The notes under the pieces: generated by a model
Seen by the model: only the letters and a program-made list of their open reading frames with translations
What the model was told of the DNA's origin: nothing
Database searches by the model: none
Program-made: the position numbers and the translations under genes
Shown here: positions 1-8,407 of the stretch, piece after piece
Numbering within the stretch: the stretch's first letter is position 1
Layout of the letters: the number at the start of each line of letters is the position of its first letter
Source of the DNA: JBFHES01 sp041584015
Lineage (GTDB): Bacteria; Bacteroidota; Bacteroidia; Bacteroidales; M50B96
Direction: 5' to 3'
Assembly (NCBI GenBank): GCA_041584015.1
Contig: JBFHES010000104.1
Coordinates: forward strand, 1-14,533
Length of the DNA: 14,533 nucleotides

Positions 1-1035
1 AAGTATGATTGATTCAAATAAAAACTGTGTTAATATGAAATAGTTCTTAGCACCTAAGGCTTTCTGAATTCCAATAATATTGGTTCTTTCACGAACCGAT
101 ACGAACATAATGTTAGCGATACCAAAAGCCCCAACCAAGATCGAAAATCCACCAATAATCCAACCGGCAATATTTATCGATGCAAAAACACGTTCAAACT
201 GAGTGATAATTACACTAGCCTTATTCAGTGCAAAGTTATCTTCAGCAATAGGTTTGAGTTTACGTGCTCCTCTCAAGATTCCTCTTAACTCATCTAATAA
301 TGCCTGCAACTGAACTCCTTCTTTAGCGCGCACCATGATCATCGGATCCATTCGTTCGCTGCGTATGTTAAACACCGTTCTTGCAAAATTAACGGGCATT
401 AAAACAACATTGTCCAGTGTTTGCCCAATACTTTTCCCTTCCTTCTTAAACACTCCAATAACATTCACTTTGTTGCCACTAATCTTTAAGCTTCTTCCAA
501 CAGGGTCTAATCCCAGAAATAGATTTTCTGCTATTTCGGCACCAATAATAACGCTGTTGTCCCCATTCGTCGATTCGAAAGTTGAAAAGTATCTTCCATT
601 GGCAATCTCAAAATTCCAGATTTTCTCATAATCATGAGACACACACATTACCTGTGCATTATCTGCCTGGCTTTCCTTAAACTGAATATTACTTCTGGTA
701 GATGCAATAAACGCAACGGCATCAGCTCTTGAGCTCTTCTTTTGTATTATATCCAACTCACGCAGATTAGGGATTGGTCTGTTTAAATATTTCCACCATG
801 GATAATTAGCGTCAAAAGACCATGGCCATTTTTGAACGTAAACCACATTATCTCCCAATGACTCAATACTGGTACGGATACTACTCTCAAGTGAATTAAT
901 AACCGTAAACACGGAAATGATTGCAAATATACCAATGGTAATTCCAAGCAGAGAAAGGAAGGTGCGGAGCTTGTTCAGAACCAATGATGAATAGGCCATT
1001 AACAAACTTTCTTTAAGGAGGCGAAATAGGATCAT
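1..1035 (-). CDS. MacB-type ABC transporter permease, 3' end cut off by window edge
   Basis: Reading the minus strand from ATG at 1035 gives 345 uninterrupted codons to the window edge with no stop, so the C-terminus is missing (about 60 residues if it has the usual length near 400-415). The N-terminus reads MILFRLLKESLLMAYSSLVL, followed by NKLRTFLSLLGITIGIFAII, the typical first membrane helix of MacB/FtsX permeases. A periplasmic MacB_PCD domain follows (PWWKYLNRP, then SVIIGAEIAENLFLGLDPVG near residues 175-200). A second helix (IAGWIIGGFSILVGAFGIAN) and the cytoplasmic coupling segment VRERTNIIGIQKALGAK, typical of FtsX, come near the end. The family works with a separate ATPase to export peptides, lipoproteins or lipids or to do mechanical work in the envelope; the ATPase is not in the window and the substrate is unknown. 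It lies 67 bases downstream of the Asp-box gene on the same strand. Family call is firm, role is not. Confidence 0.9.
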   Translation of the reverse strand, partial: MILFRLLKESLLMAYSSLVLNKLRTFLSLLGITIGIFAIISVFTVINSLESSIRTSIESLGDNVVYVQKWPWSFDANYPWWKYLNRPIPNLRELDIIQKKSSRADAVAFIASTRSNIQFKESQADNAQVMCVSHDYEKIWNFEIANGRYFSTFESTNGDNSVIIGAEIAENLFLGLDPVGRSLKISGNKVNVIGVFKKEGKSIGQTLDNVVLMPVNFARTVFNIRSERMDPMIMVRAKEGVQLQALLDELRGILRGARKLKPIAEDNFALNKASVIITQFERVFASINIAGWIIGGFSILVGAFGIANIMFVSVRERTNIIGIQKALGAKNYFILTQFLFESIIL

Positions 1036-1102
1036 AGAAGACCTTTTTTATTTATACAAATCAGAACGACTGATTCTTAATTTTATTAACAAAACACACC
1101 AT

Positions 1103-2674
1103 TTAATTTTGAACAACCATCTTTTTTACCGATCGCCCAAAATCTGTCATCAATTCGTAGTAATAGAAACCTGTTGATAAATTATATTTTCGAAGTCTGA
1201 TTTCTTCCATATACTTACCATTAGCATAATGTTTATTGTTTATAGGAGTCGCAACGATTTTACCTGAAGCATCAAAAATACGCAAAGTAAGGCTTGACGA
1301 TTTAGCTAACTTAAATTTCACAAAGGTGGATACATCTGCCGGATTGGGATAGTTTTGTGACAACACAAAATCACGTTCCAGGGGAGTATTTATATTCAAT
1401 ACTGAAAGATCGACTATTGCAGTCCATATGCTTAGTTGATTGCCATTAATTGTTTGCTCCATACGCGTCCATATTGGACGCACAACATTATTATGAGCCG
1501 ACACATTATTATAATCACCAAGAAACACCATGGAGTTTGGGTAAAAAGGCGATTCACTTACTTTGAAATTATGAAAACTACTACCGCCATCATTTGAAAC
1601 CGCCATATAGGTGTCTGTTAAATGATCGGTATAATTACGCCTGTCGTAGAAAACAAAATACAAATTACCATTCGTCTGATCTATATCTATCCAGGTTAAA
1701 AACTGGTGCTTTCCCGGAGCATCATCGTTCACCCTTATTGGCAACGACCATGTATTACCTTTATCTATTGATTTAACCAGCCAAACATCTGTGTCGTCTG
1801 TACCATTTCTTTGGTCGGTCCAATTAATGTATAATGTTCCATTATTCACACCACCACTTGTATCACACACAAGCACCGGCAAACCATTGCATCTATTATA
1901 GCCCGGAATTTGGTAATCCCAGCCACCAGGAACATCACACACAAAAATATCGTCATCCAACCAACTTAGGCCTTCATCAAACGACCGATCGAATTTAATT
2001 CCAAATGTATCAACCCAGGCAACATACAGTTCACCATCTGGGCCAACTGCAGGAACTGCCCCTTCAACGGTATTATCCCTATCAATGCAATCACCAGCAA
2101 GCTTATTAATTCTAACAGCTTCGCTCCAGGTATTGCCTCCATCCGTGGATTTACTAAAGCGTATAATGCTCGAGTCTTGAGGATCAATGCTTCCGTAAAC
2201 ATCAAACTGGGTCCAGGTAACGTATATGTTATTGTTTGCCCTATCAACGGTGGCCCATTCCTTATCCTGTGCCTTGCCACCGTTCAAGCCCATATAGCTT
2301 GTATTACCCCAGGTAAGACCGCTATCAGCAGATTGTAGACAAACAATTCTATCAATCCAGCTACCCGGCGGGCTTGGTGGATTAGATAAACAGAAGAAAC
2401 TATAAACTCCGTTGGTATCGAGTATTACACATGGATCGCCCCACACTCCATATGGTGAGCTTAATTGCTGATTTTGCCATGTGTAGCCACCATCGTACGA
2501 CACGGAGCAATTATTGATATTAGCACCGGCCACCATCTCGTTGGTATTATTATGATTGATGAGGATAGCGGTTTCTTCAGGAGCATTTTCACCACTAATT
2601 TTAATATTCTGATGTTGAGCAAATGTTATTACCGAGGTGAATAACAATAGCAGATATAATACAACTAATTTCAT
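1103..2674 (-). CDS. Secreted Asp-box (BNR) propeller protein with T9SS type A sorting domain
   Basis: A 523-residue protein with a signal peptide (hydrophobic residues 3-18, probable cleavage TFA|Q after residue 19). Six Asp-box turns S-x-D-x-G-x-[TS]-[WF] are visible at residues 59-66, 115-122, 176-183, 231-238, 302-309 and 360-367, as expected for a sialidase-like six-bladed beta-propeller. Residues about 437-523 form a type IX secretion C-terminal domain: it begins LSQNYPNPAD and ends KKMVVQN. In such proteins the domain directs export across the outer membrane and is then removed, leaving the cargo on the surface or released. I do not see a convincing sialidase arginine triad or FRIP motif, so sialidase activity should not be assumed. 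The propeller part holds eight cysteines, an even number that would allow disulfides. The gene follows the efflux adaptor by 55 bases; a functional link is not evident. TAG lies in frame directly before the ATG, which supports this start. Confidence 0.88.
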   Translation of the reverse strand: MKLVVLYLLLLFTSVITFAQHQNIKISGENAPEETAILINHNNTNEMVAGANINNCSVSYDGGYTWQNQQLSSPYGVWGDPCVILDTNGVYSFFCLSNPPSPPGSWIDRIVCLQSADSGLTWGNTSYMGLNGGKAQDKEWATVDRANNNIYVTWTQFDVYGSIDPQDSSIIRFSKSTDGGNTWSEAVRINKLAGDCIDRDNTVEGAVPAVGPDGELYVAWVDTFGIKFDRSFDEGLSWLDDDIFVCDVPGGWDYQIPGYNRCNGLPVLVCDTSGGVNNGTLYINWTDQRNGTDDTDVWLVKSIDKGNTWSLPIRVNDDAPGKHQFLTWIDIDQTNGNLYFVFYDRRNYTDHLTDTYMAVSNDGGSSFHNFKVSESPFYPNSMVFLGDYNNVSAHNNVVRPIWTRMEQTINGNQLSIWTAIVDLSVLNINTPLERDFVLSQNYPNPADVSTFVKFKLAKSSSLTLRIFDASGKIVATPINNKHYANGKYMEEIRLRKYNLSTGFYYYELMTDFGRSVKKMVVQN

Positions 2675-2694
2675 CTATGTTGGGTTAATACCTC

Positions 2695-2702
2695 CAAAGA
2701 TA
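2695..2702 (-). promoter_or_regulatory. Candidate Bacteroidota -7 element TATCTTTG upstream of the Asp-box gene
   Basis: On the minus strand TATCTTTG matches the Bacteroidota sigma-70 -7 consensus TAnnTTTG exactly and sits 20 bases before the ATG at 2674. A clear -33 TTTG at the usual 19-21 base distance is missing; TTTC occurs at roughly 17-20 bases upstream. GGAGG follows directly but is 16 bases from the ATG, too far for a normal ribosome binding site. If active, it lets the Asp-box gene be transcribed apart from the efflux genes. Confidence 0.4.
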
Positions 2703-2729
2703 AACAATTGCTGACACGAAAGAATGTAT

Positions 2730-3872
2730 TTACTCTTCAGAATTAAAATCTGCCCAAAGCAGATTAGCTCCCTGCGTAACTACATCTTTCCCCACTAATT
2801 CGTTATAATTCACAATCTCAATCATATTAGCAGCGACATATCCTGTGGTTACCTTTAGTGGAATAAAAAGTGAATCATTAGATTTGAGCAACACGTACGA
2901 AGACTGATCATCACTCACAACGGCCAACTCTGGAAGCACAAAGGCCGAGTCTGACTGAATGATAATATTGGCATCGATATACATACCGTGCAGCAGCCCC
3001 GGGTAATTGTCGGCAGGTTTTGCATGTACTTTAAAGGTTTTACTCAACTTATCTACCGACTTACCAATACCTATAATTTCGGCAGTGTGATCACCAACGT
3101 GACTATTCGGATTAACACATTCAAAACTTAAGCTCTGTCCAATGGCTAATTGATGAATATCCTTTTCGAAAACCTGCAATTCCAAATGAAAATGATCATT
3201 ACCAATCATCTCAAACAAAACTAAATCTGCACTTAAATACTGGCCAATGGCCACATTAATCTCGTTAACAGTTCCGTTTATTGGAGCATTTAAATAAACG
3301 ACAGCACTCAGACTTTCTATGCTTAGGTTTGCCGGGTTTATATTTAGAAGTTTAAGCTGCTGTGCCAAGGCCTTCTTGTCTATTCTTATTTGCTCATAAG
3401 CCGCACTAACACTTTCGTAGTCCTTACTCCTTCCCGCTTCTTTTTCATAAAGCAGCTTTTGTCTGTTATATTCTTTCTCCAACCTTTTAAGTTCGCTCGC
3501 TGCTTTTAAATAGTCTTTCTGCAGCACAATAAATTGCGGATGTTCAATGGACATTAATCGATCTCCTTTCTGCAATGTTTCGCCATTATGAATATAGATG
3601 TGCTTTACATAGCCATCCATCGGGACGGACACCCTGGCAATATTTCCGGGTGCTGCCTCAACCATACCTTTACACGAAACTAGTGAGCGCATGGCCTCAT
3701 ACTGAATTGCTCCAGTCTTGATATTGGATAGCTTCCTTTTTTCCGAAGAAACGATCAACTGCTTATTCCCTGATTCAGCCTCAACAACAGGCTCGTTCTG
3801 TTTCACGGCACATGAAACCATTAGCAAACTTAGAGCAATGGCCGATAGTCTATTTATCATATGTATCTTCAT
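2730..3872 (-). CDS. Periplasmic adaptor (membrane-fusion lipoprotein) of heavy-metal RND efflux, CzcB/CusB-like
   Basis: A 380-residue protein with a lipoprotein signal peptide ending MVSC (Cys21), so it is probably lipid-anchored on the periplasmic side. The layout is that of a membrane-fusion protein: first half of the lipoyl-like barrel-sandwich around residues 78-112 (VSVPMDGYVKHIYIHNGETL), a coiled-coil hairpin about 113-178, second half about 190-222 (NAPINGTVNEINVAIGQYL), a beta-barrel about 225-300 closing with PGLLHGMYIDANI, and a membrane-proximal domain to the end (NELVGKDVVTQGANLL). It would bridge the inner-membrane pump to the outer-membrane channel, both of which are encoded by the gene 29 bases upstream, so the two genes are almost surely one operon. 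No His-rich or Met-rich N-terminal metal-binding tail is seen. An alternative start at Met5 would keep the lipobox. Specificity of the metal cannot be told from this subunit. Confidence 0.92.
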   Translation of the reverse strand: MKIHMINRLSAIALSLLMVSCAVKQNEPVVEAESGNKQLIVSSEKRKLSNIKTGAIQYEAMRSLVSCKGMVEAAPGNIARVSVPMDGYVKHIYIHNGETLQKGDRLMSIEHPQFIVLQKDYLKAASELKRLEKEYNRQKLLYEKEAGRSKDYESVSAAYEQIRIDKKALAQQLKLLNINPANLSIESLSAVVYLNAPINGTVNEINVAIGQYLSADLVLFEMIGNDHFHLELQVFEKDIHQLAIGQSLSFECVNPNSHVGDHTAEIIGIGKSVDKLSKTFKVHAKPADNYPGLLHGMYIDANIIIQSDSAFVLPELAVVSDDQSSYVLLKSNDSLFIPLKVTTGYVAANMIEIVNYNELVGKDVVTQGANLLWADFNSEE

Positions 3873-3901
3873 CTGGTAATACTATTTAGTTCGGGCAGGA
3901 T

Positions 3902-6900
3902 TTATGCTCCGCATAATAACCCAATTAAATTTTCAATTTCTTTATATTCTTTTGCACAATCGAGATGACTGTCTTTTATGTCGATTGCCTCTTGTATTGC
4001 TGGCATAAACTCGATGTAGTCGATTTCTCCAAGCCGAAGCTTTTGTATGGCATCATCCAATATTTTATCGGCATATTTAAGCGCGGATTCCTCATAAAAG
4101 CTCAGCTCTTCTGCCAGCTGCGACTTTCGCAATTGCAATTGTTTCAACTCATTTTCCAAGCTAGCCAATTGGAATTCATAGTTGTGTTGTGCTTTTTCTA
4201 AATCAATTTTACTCGCTGCCACCTTCTTATGTTGACTATAGAATATCAGAGGCATTGTAGCACCAATCTCAATTCCTTCAAAACCTTTAACTGATTCAAT
4301 TTGCTGATTAAAATATCCAATACTTAGCTCCGGGAAATAGGCAGACTTTGTTAAGCAGTGTTGCTCTCCCTGCATCTTAAGTAGTTCTTGCTCCTTTGCC
4401 ACATAAGCTGAGTTACCAATACTTGCATCCTTAGTTAAAGCACCGAACCCTGTGCCCAGCAAATCACGATCGGGTGTAAATACGGTATCACTAAAAAGCA
4501 GAAAATTAAAATCTTCGATTGTCATTTCTAGAACCGACATCAACCTAAGTTGCTCTAATTCCAGCTGTCTAATTTTTGTGTCAATTCTAAATTTAGCGAT
4601 TTTGTTTACTGCACCTGTCTGATACTGAATCTCCATTATGGTATCTATTCTGGAGAACAATTTAAGCGTTGATAACAGCAACTCTTTTTTTTGTTGATAA
4701 TGGTTCCACTCATTATACAATTTAACAACATCATGCTTCAACAATCCTTTCTGCACAGCCAGTTCTGCCTTAGCCAGTTCCGATTTCGAAGCGAAATAAT
4801 TTGCCATGAATCGCTGTTGTATAATATTTCCCAAATTCTGTCGGATGGACAGGTAGTGATCAGAAATAGCTGAATTCAGTTGTCCTTTTTGATAAACAAA
4901 TTCAGTTGTTCCAAAATCGAAGGTAGACTGCTTTCGCAACTTTAACTGCTCAACCGAAAGACCATAATTCATAATATTCGGATGATTAGCCAAGGCCTTC
5001 TCAATAGCAAGATCTAATGAGATAGTTCTATATTCCTCAGGCACCTGACCAAAAGAAAACGAACTAAAGCCTAATAATACAAAGACCGTAAGCAAGGACT
5101 TTTTGCCTGCAATGCGAATACCTTTTTCAAAATAATAATATACCAGCGGCAGTACCACCATGGTTAAAAATGTTGATGTAATAATTCCCCCAATCACAAC
5201 AGTAGCCAGTGGGCGTTGCACCTCAGCACCTGCTGTTGTAGAAATTGCCATTGGCAAAAAGCCAAGCGAAGCTACGGCTGATGTAACAATAACTGGTCGT
5301 AATCTGTTTTTGGTTGCCATAATCAAGCGTCTGTGGATATTGTTTATTCCGGCAACTTTTAGCTCATTCAAGTGATTAATAAGAACAATACCATCCAGCA
5401 CCGCTACACCAAAGAGCGCTATAAAGCCAATACCGGCTGAAATACTAAAAGGTAAATCACGCATCCAAAGAGCGAAAATCCCTCCTATAATTGAAAGAGG
5501 AATTGTTGTAAGAATTATACCTGCCTGTTTTAAGGTGCCAAATGCAAAATATAGAATTACAAAAATGAGCAAGACCGCAATTGGAACAACCAGTTTTAAG
5601 CGAGCCATTGCCGATTGAAGGTTTTCAAACTTACCACCATAAGAGGTATAGTAACCACTCGGTAATTTAACTTGTTTTACCTTGGCCTCCACTTCTTCCA
5701 CGAGGCTTTGTACATCGCGGTTTCTTACATTAATACCTATTGAAATACGACGTTGTGTATTGTCGCGCGAGATTTGCGCTGGGCTGTTAACAAAACTTAT
5801 ATCGGCAACTGCATCCAGTGGAATTTGTGTTCCGTCAGGAGTTTTGACAAACAATCTACTAAACTGACTAAATTCATTTCTATACTCCTTCTGCAGGCGA
5901 ACAACCAGATCAAACTTGCGCTCACCTTCAAAAACAACCCCGGCTTTCTCTCCAGCCAATGCCGTCCGAATCATGGTATTAATTTCTTCAATATTCAATC
6001 CATAGCGAGCAATCCGCTCCCTATCGTAATCAATAACCAATTGCGGCCAGCCTTCTATTTGTTCCACCTTCACATCGGCAGCGCCGGGCACTTCGTTAAT
6101 AATAGAAGCCATCTCGTTTGCCTTTTTGTAAAGGATATCTAAGTCATCCCCATAAATTTTCACCACAACATCAGCCTTAGCTCCTGTTAGCAGCTCATTA
6201 AATCTCAACTGGATTGGCTGAGTAAACTCAAAGGTAGCACCCGAAACAACTTCAAGCTTTTCCTTCATTTTATCAACCAACTCCGATCGTGTACTCGCAT
6301 TCACCCATTCATCTCTGGGTTTTAGAATAATCATGATATCTGCATCCTGAATTGCCATCGGGTCGGTAGGTACTTCAGCGGTACCAATTTTTGATACCAC
6401 CGTTTTTACTTCTTCAAAATTATCAAGCAATACCTGCTCAGCCACGGTACTTGTTCTTACACTTTCAGAAAGTGCCCCTCCTTGCGAGATGGTCATTTGC
6501 ATGGCCAGATCACCCTCATCTAAATCAGGCAAAAACTCAGCACCAAGACGCGTAAACACGGCACCACTTGTGAGGAGCAATACCCCTGCAGCAATTAATA
6601 CAGCAACTTTATTCCTTAAAGCAAAAGCAAAAACAGGCCGATAGCTGCGGTAAAACAAACGCATCAATTTGTCTGCGATCGTCACTTTTTCTTTGGTAAC
6701 GGGTTTTAGTAAAAGCGATGCGACCATAGGTACATAAGTAAAAGAAAGTATCAATGCTCCTGCAATTGCAAAGCTTACGGTCATGGCCATTGGTTTGAAC
6801 ATTTTACCCTCGATGCCTGTGAGCGATAAAATAGGAAAATAAACAATGAGAATGATAATGGCTCCGAATGCGGCAGATGTTTTAATCTTCTGAGTCGTAT

Positions 6901-8215
6901 CGTGCACAATAGTGTTGATACTTGTTTCACCTGACTTTAGCCTGCTATGATTACGATGAATATGAAACAAGATGCTTTCAACAATTATTACGCTTGCATC
7001 TACAATCAATCCAAAGTCAATGGCGCCAAGTGACATTACTGTTGCTGTTACACCAAACATCCTCATCATGGCAAATGCAAACAGCATCGATAGCGGAATA
7101 ATAGAAGCTACTATAAAGCCCGCCCGCAAGTTGCCAAGTAAGAGCACCAAAATAAAGATCACAATCAGGCCACCTTCGATCAGGTTTTTACTAACCGTAC
7201 GTATCACCTTGCCCACTAGTTCTGCTCTATCCAGATACGGAACAATCTCCAAGCCCTCCGGCATACTTTTCTGAATTTGCTCAATACGCGTCTTAACTTC
7301 CTTAATTACCTTAGAGGCATTACCACCTTTCAACATTAACGTGATACCTCCAACCGCTTCACCCTTTCCATCTTTGGTCATTGCACCAAAGCGCGCTGCA
7401 TGCCCAAAACCAACATCAGCAATATGTTTCACCAAAATAGGAACATCATTAACAGTTGTGATAACGATATTCTCGATATCTTCTAATCCGGAGATTAACC
7501 CGTTTGCACGAATGTAATACGCATAGGGACCTTTTTGTACATAACTTCCACCCGCATTCTGATTATTACTTTTCAGAGCTTGATTCACATCAAGAAGGGT
7601 AAGGTTATAGCTACTCAGCAATTGCGGATTTACAGCTACTTCAAATTCGCGTGCAAAACCACCAAAGCTGCTGATCTCAACAATTCCGGGTATTCCATTC
7701 AATTGCCTTTTCACAATCCAATCATGAATAGTGCGCAATTTACTGGCATCATATTCACTTTCATAACCAGGTTTCACATCAATGGTGTATTGATAAATTT
7801 CACCCAAACCTGTAGTGATTGGCATGAGTTGCGGTTCGCCATATCCTTCGGGTATTTCCTGACGAGCAACCTGCAACTGCTGTCCAACAAGTTGACGTGC
7901 GTCAAGTACCGGCACGTGTTCTTTAAAGACCACCGTTACAACCGAGAGCCCGTATCTGGAGATTGATCGAATTTCATCAACATCCTGAACATTGGCCATT
8001 TCCAGCTCTATTGGATAAGAGATAAACTGCTCAACCTCCTGCGCCGCTAACGATGGTGTAACAGTTACAACTTGCACCTGATTGTTGGTTATATCTGGTA
8101 CAGCGTCAATTGGGATATTATACATAGCAAATAAACCCCAGGCAATTAAGCCGAGCGTAAGCAATGCGATAATAAGTTTGTTATTTATCGAGAATGATAT
8201 TAATCTTGAAATCAT
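3902..8215 (-). CDS. CzcA/CusA-family heavy-metal RND pump fused to a TolC/CzcC-like outer-membrane factor
   Basis: One uninterrupted frame of 1437 codons. Residues 1-1036 are a complete HME-RND pump (normal length about 1040): first helix at about 13-32, porter segments such as GYPxx-type FISYPIELEMANVQDVD at 64-80, the membrane helix bearing DFGLIVDASVIIVES with D400, D406 and E413 (the proton-relay pattern of CzcA), EFLPDLDEGDL at 560-570, and the last helices ending at about 1028. After basic KGIRIAGKKS comes a hydrophobic, signal-peptide-like stretch (1041-1056, ending FSFG|Q), then residues 1057-1437 resemble outer-membrane efflux proteins: ALANHPN at 1074-1080, long amphipathic helices and FPELSIGYF at 1294-1302. 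It would export divalent cations using the proton gradient; the motif favours Zn/Co/Cd/Ni over Cu/Ag. It is first in its operon and followed by the adaptor. Such fusions are, to my knowledge, found in other Bacteroidota, so I do not read it as an assembly error. Confidence 0.93.
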   Translation of the reverse strand: MISRLISFSINNKLIIALLTLGLIAWGLFAMYNIPIDAVPDITNNQVQVVTVTPSLAAQEVEQFISYPIELEMANVQDVDEIRSISRYGLSVVTVVFKEHVPVLDARQLVGQQLQVARQEIPEGYGEPQLMPITTGLGEIYQYTIDVKPGYESEYDASKLRTIHDWIVKRQLNGIPGIVEISSFGGFAREFEVAVNPQLLSSYNLTLLDVNQALKSNNQNAGGSYVQKGPYAYYIRANGLISGLEDIENIVITTVNDVPILVKHIADVGFGHAARFGAMTKDGKGEAVGGITLMLKGGNASKVIKEVKTRIEQIQKSMPEGLEIVPYLDRAELVGKVIRTVSKNLIEGGLIVIFILVLLLGNLRAGFIVASIIPLSMLFAFAMMRMFGVTATVMSLGAIDFGLIVDASVIIVESILFHIHRNHSRLKSGETSINTIVHDTTQKIKTSAAFGAIIILIVYFPILSLTGIEGKMFKPMAMTVSFAIAGALILSFTYVPMVASLLLKPVTKEKVTIADKLMRLFYRSYRPVFAFALRNKVAVLIAAGVLLLTSGAVFTRLGAEFLPDLDEGDLAMQMTISQGGALSESVRTSTVAEQVLLDNFEEVKTVVSKIGTAEVPTDPMAIQDADIMIILKPRDEWVNASTRSELVDKMKEKLEVVSGATFEFTQPIQLRFNELLTGAKADVVVKIYGDDLDILYKKANEMASIINEVPGAADVKVEQIEGWPQLVIDYDRERIARYGLNIEEINTMIRTALAGEKAGVVFEGERKFDLVVRLQKEYRNEFSQFSRLFVKTPDGTQIPLDAVADISFVNSPAQISRDNTQRRISIGINVRNRDVQSLVEEVEAKVKQVKLPSGYYTSYGGKFENLQSAMARLKLVVPIAVLLIFVILYFAFGTLKQAGIILTTIPLSIIGGIFALWMRDLPFSISAGIGFIALFGVAVLDGIVLINHLNELKVAGINNIHRRLIMATKNRLRPVIVTSAVASLGFLPMAISTTAGAEVQRPLATVVIGGIITSTFLTMVVLPLVYYYFEKGIRIAGKKSLLTVFVLLGFSSFSFGQVPEEYRTISLDLAIEKALANHPNIMNYGLSVEQLKLRKQSTFDFGTTEFVYQKGQLNSAISDHYLSIRQNLGNIIQQRFMANYFASKSELAKAELAVQKGLLKHDVVKLYNEWNHYQQKKELLLSTLKLFSRIDTIMEIQYQTGAVNKIAKFRIDTKIRQLELEQLRLMSVLEMTIEDFNFLLFSDTVFTPDRDLLGTGFGALTKDASIGNSAYVAKEQELLKMQGEQHCLTKSAYFPELSIGYFNQQIESVKGFEGIEIGATMPLIFYSQHKKVAASKIDLEKAQHNYEFQLASLENELKQLQLRKSQLAEELSFYEESALKYADKILDDAIQKLRLGEIDYIEFMPAIQEAIDIKDSHLDCAKEYKEIENLIGLLCGA

Positions 8216-8407
8216 ATATACAAATGATTACTGTGATACAAAATAGTTTTCAGTGCCTTTCGCTGAGAATCATTAAAAATAACTATTAATAATATATTTA
8301 TAGCTAAACAGGCCGATTAACTTTTTTCTTAAAAGTTGACATTCGTCACATCGCCCGGTGCGCTTACAAGCATTTCTGATTTACATTTCTTATGGTTAAT
8401 TTTGCAT
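8216..8407. promoter_or_regulatory. Divergent intergenic region between efflux operon and radical SAM gene
   Basis: This AT-rich region must hold promoters for both directions. For the minus strand I find no perfect TAnnTTTG; nearest are TATTTTG (one base short) and TATTTTTA. AATGATT (8223-8229) and AATCATT (8268-8274) form an inverted pair 38 bases apart, and AACTTTT/AAAAGTT (8319-8325 and 8331-8337) form a seven-base hairpin. None matches a metal-regulator operator that I recognise, and no metal sensor gene lies in the window. Confidence 0.4.
8397..8404 (+). promoter_or_regulatory. Candidate Bacteroidota -7 element TAATTTTG just before the radical SAM start
   Basis: TAATTTTG matches the -7 consensus TAnnTTTG exactly and ends three bases before the ATG at 8408. 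A weak -33 counterpart (TTTCTG, about 19-24 bases upstream) is present. Transcription would begin at or within a few bases of the start codon, which implies a leaderless or nearly leaderless mRNA. Confidence 0.45.

Noticed and set aside
335..631. Open frame of 98 codons on the plus strand
   Set aside because: It lies opposite the permease gene, which has clear family motifs; no recognisable domain or start signal.
1059..1075. Inverted repeat AATCAG-AACGA-CTGATT between the Asp-box gene and the permease
   Set aside because: Only six base pairs and no T-run follows on the minus strand, so I do not call it a terminator; could be chance.
1103..2674. Naming the Asp-box protein a sialidase
   Set aside because: Asp-boxes are structural and shared by many propellers; no FRIP motif or arginine triad could be assigned.
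3902..8215. Fusion as an artefact of a lost stop codon or assembly error
   Set aside because: The joint is a smooth basic-plus-signal-peptide linker, the outer-membrane-factor part lacks its own start codon there, and the operon has no separate copy in the window.
8336..8407. Extended N-terminus of the radical SAM protein from TTG at 8336
   Set aside because: The added 24 residues do not look like family sequence, the -7 box lies inside this stretch, and ATG 8408 gives the usual N-terminus.
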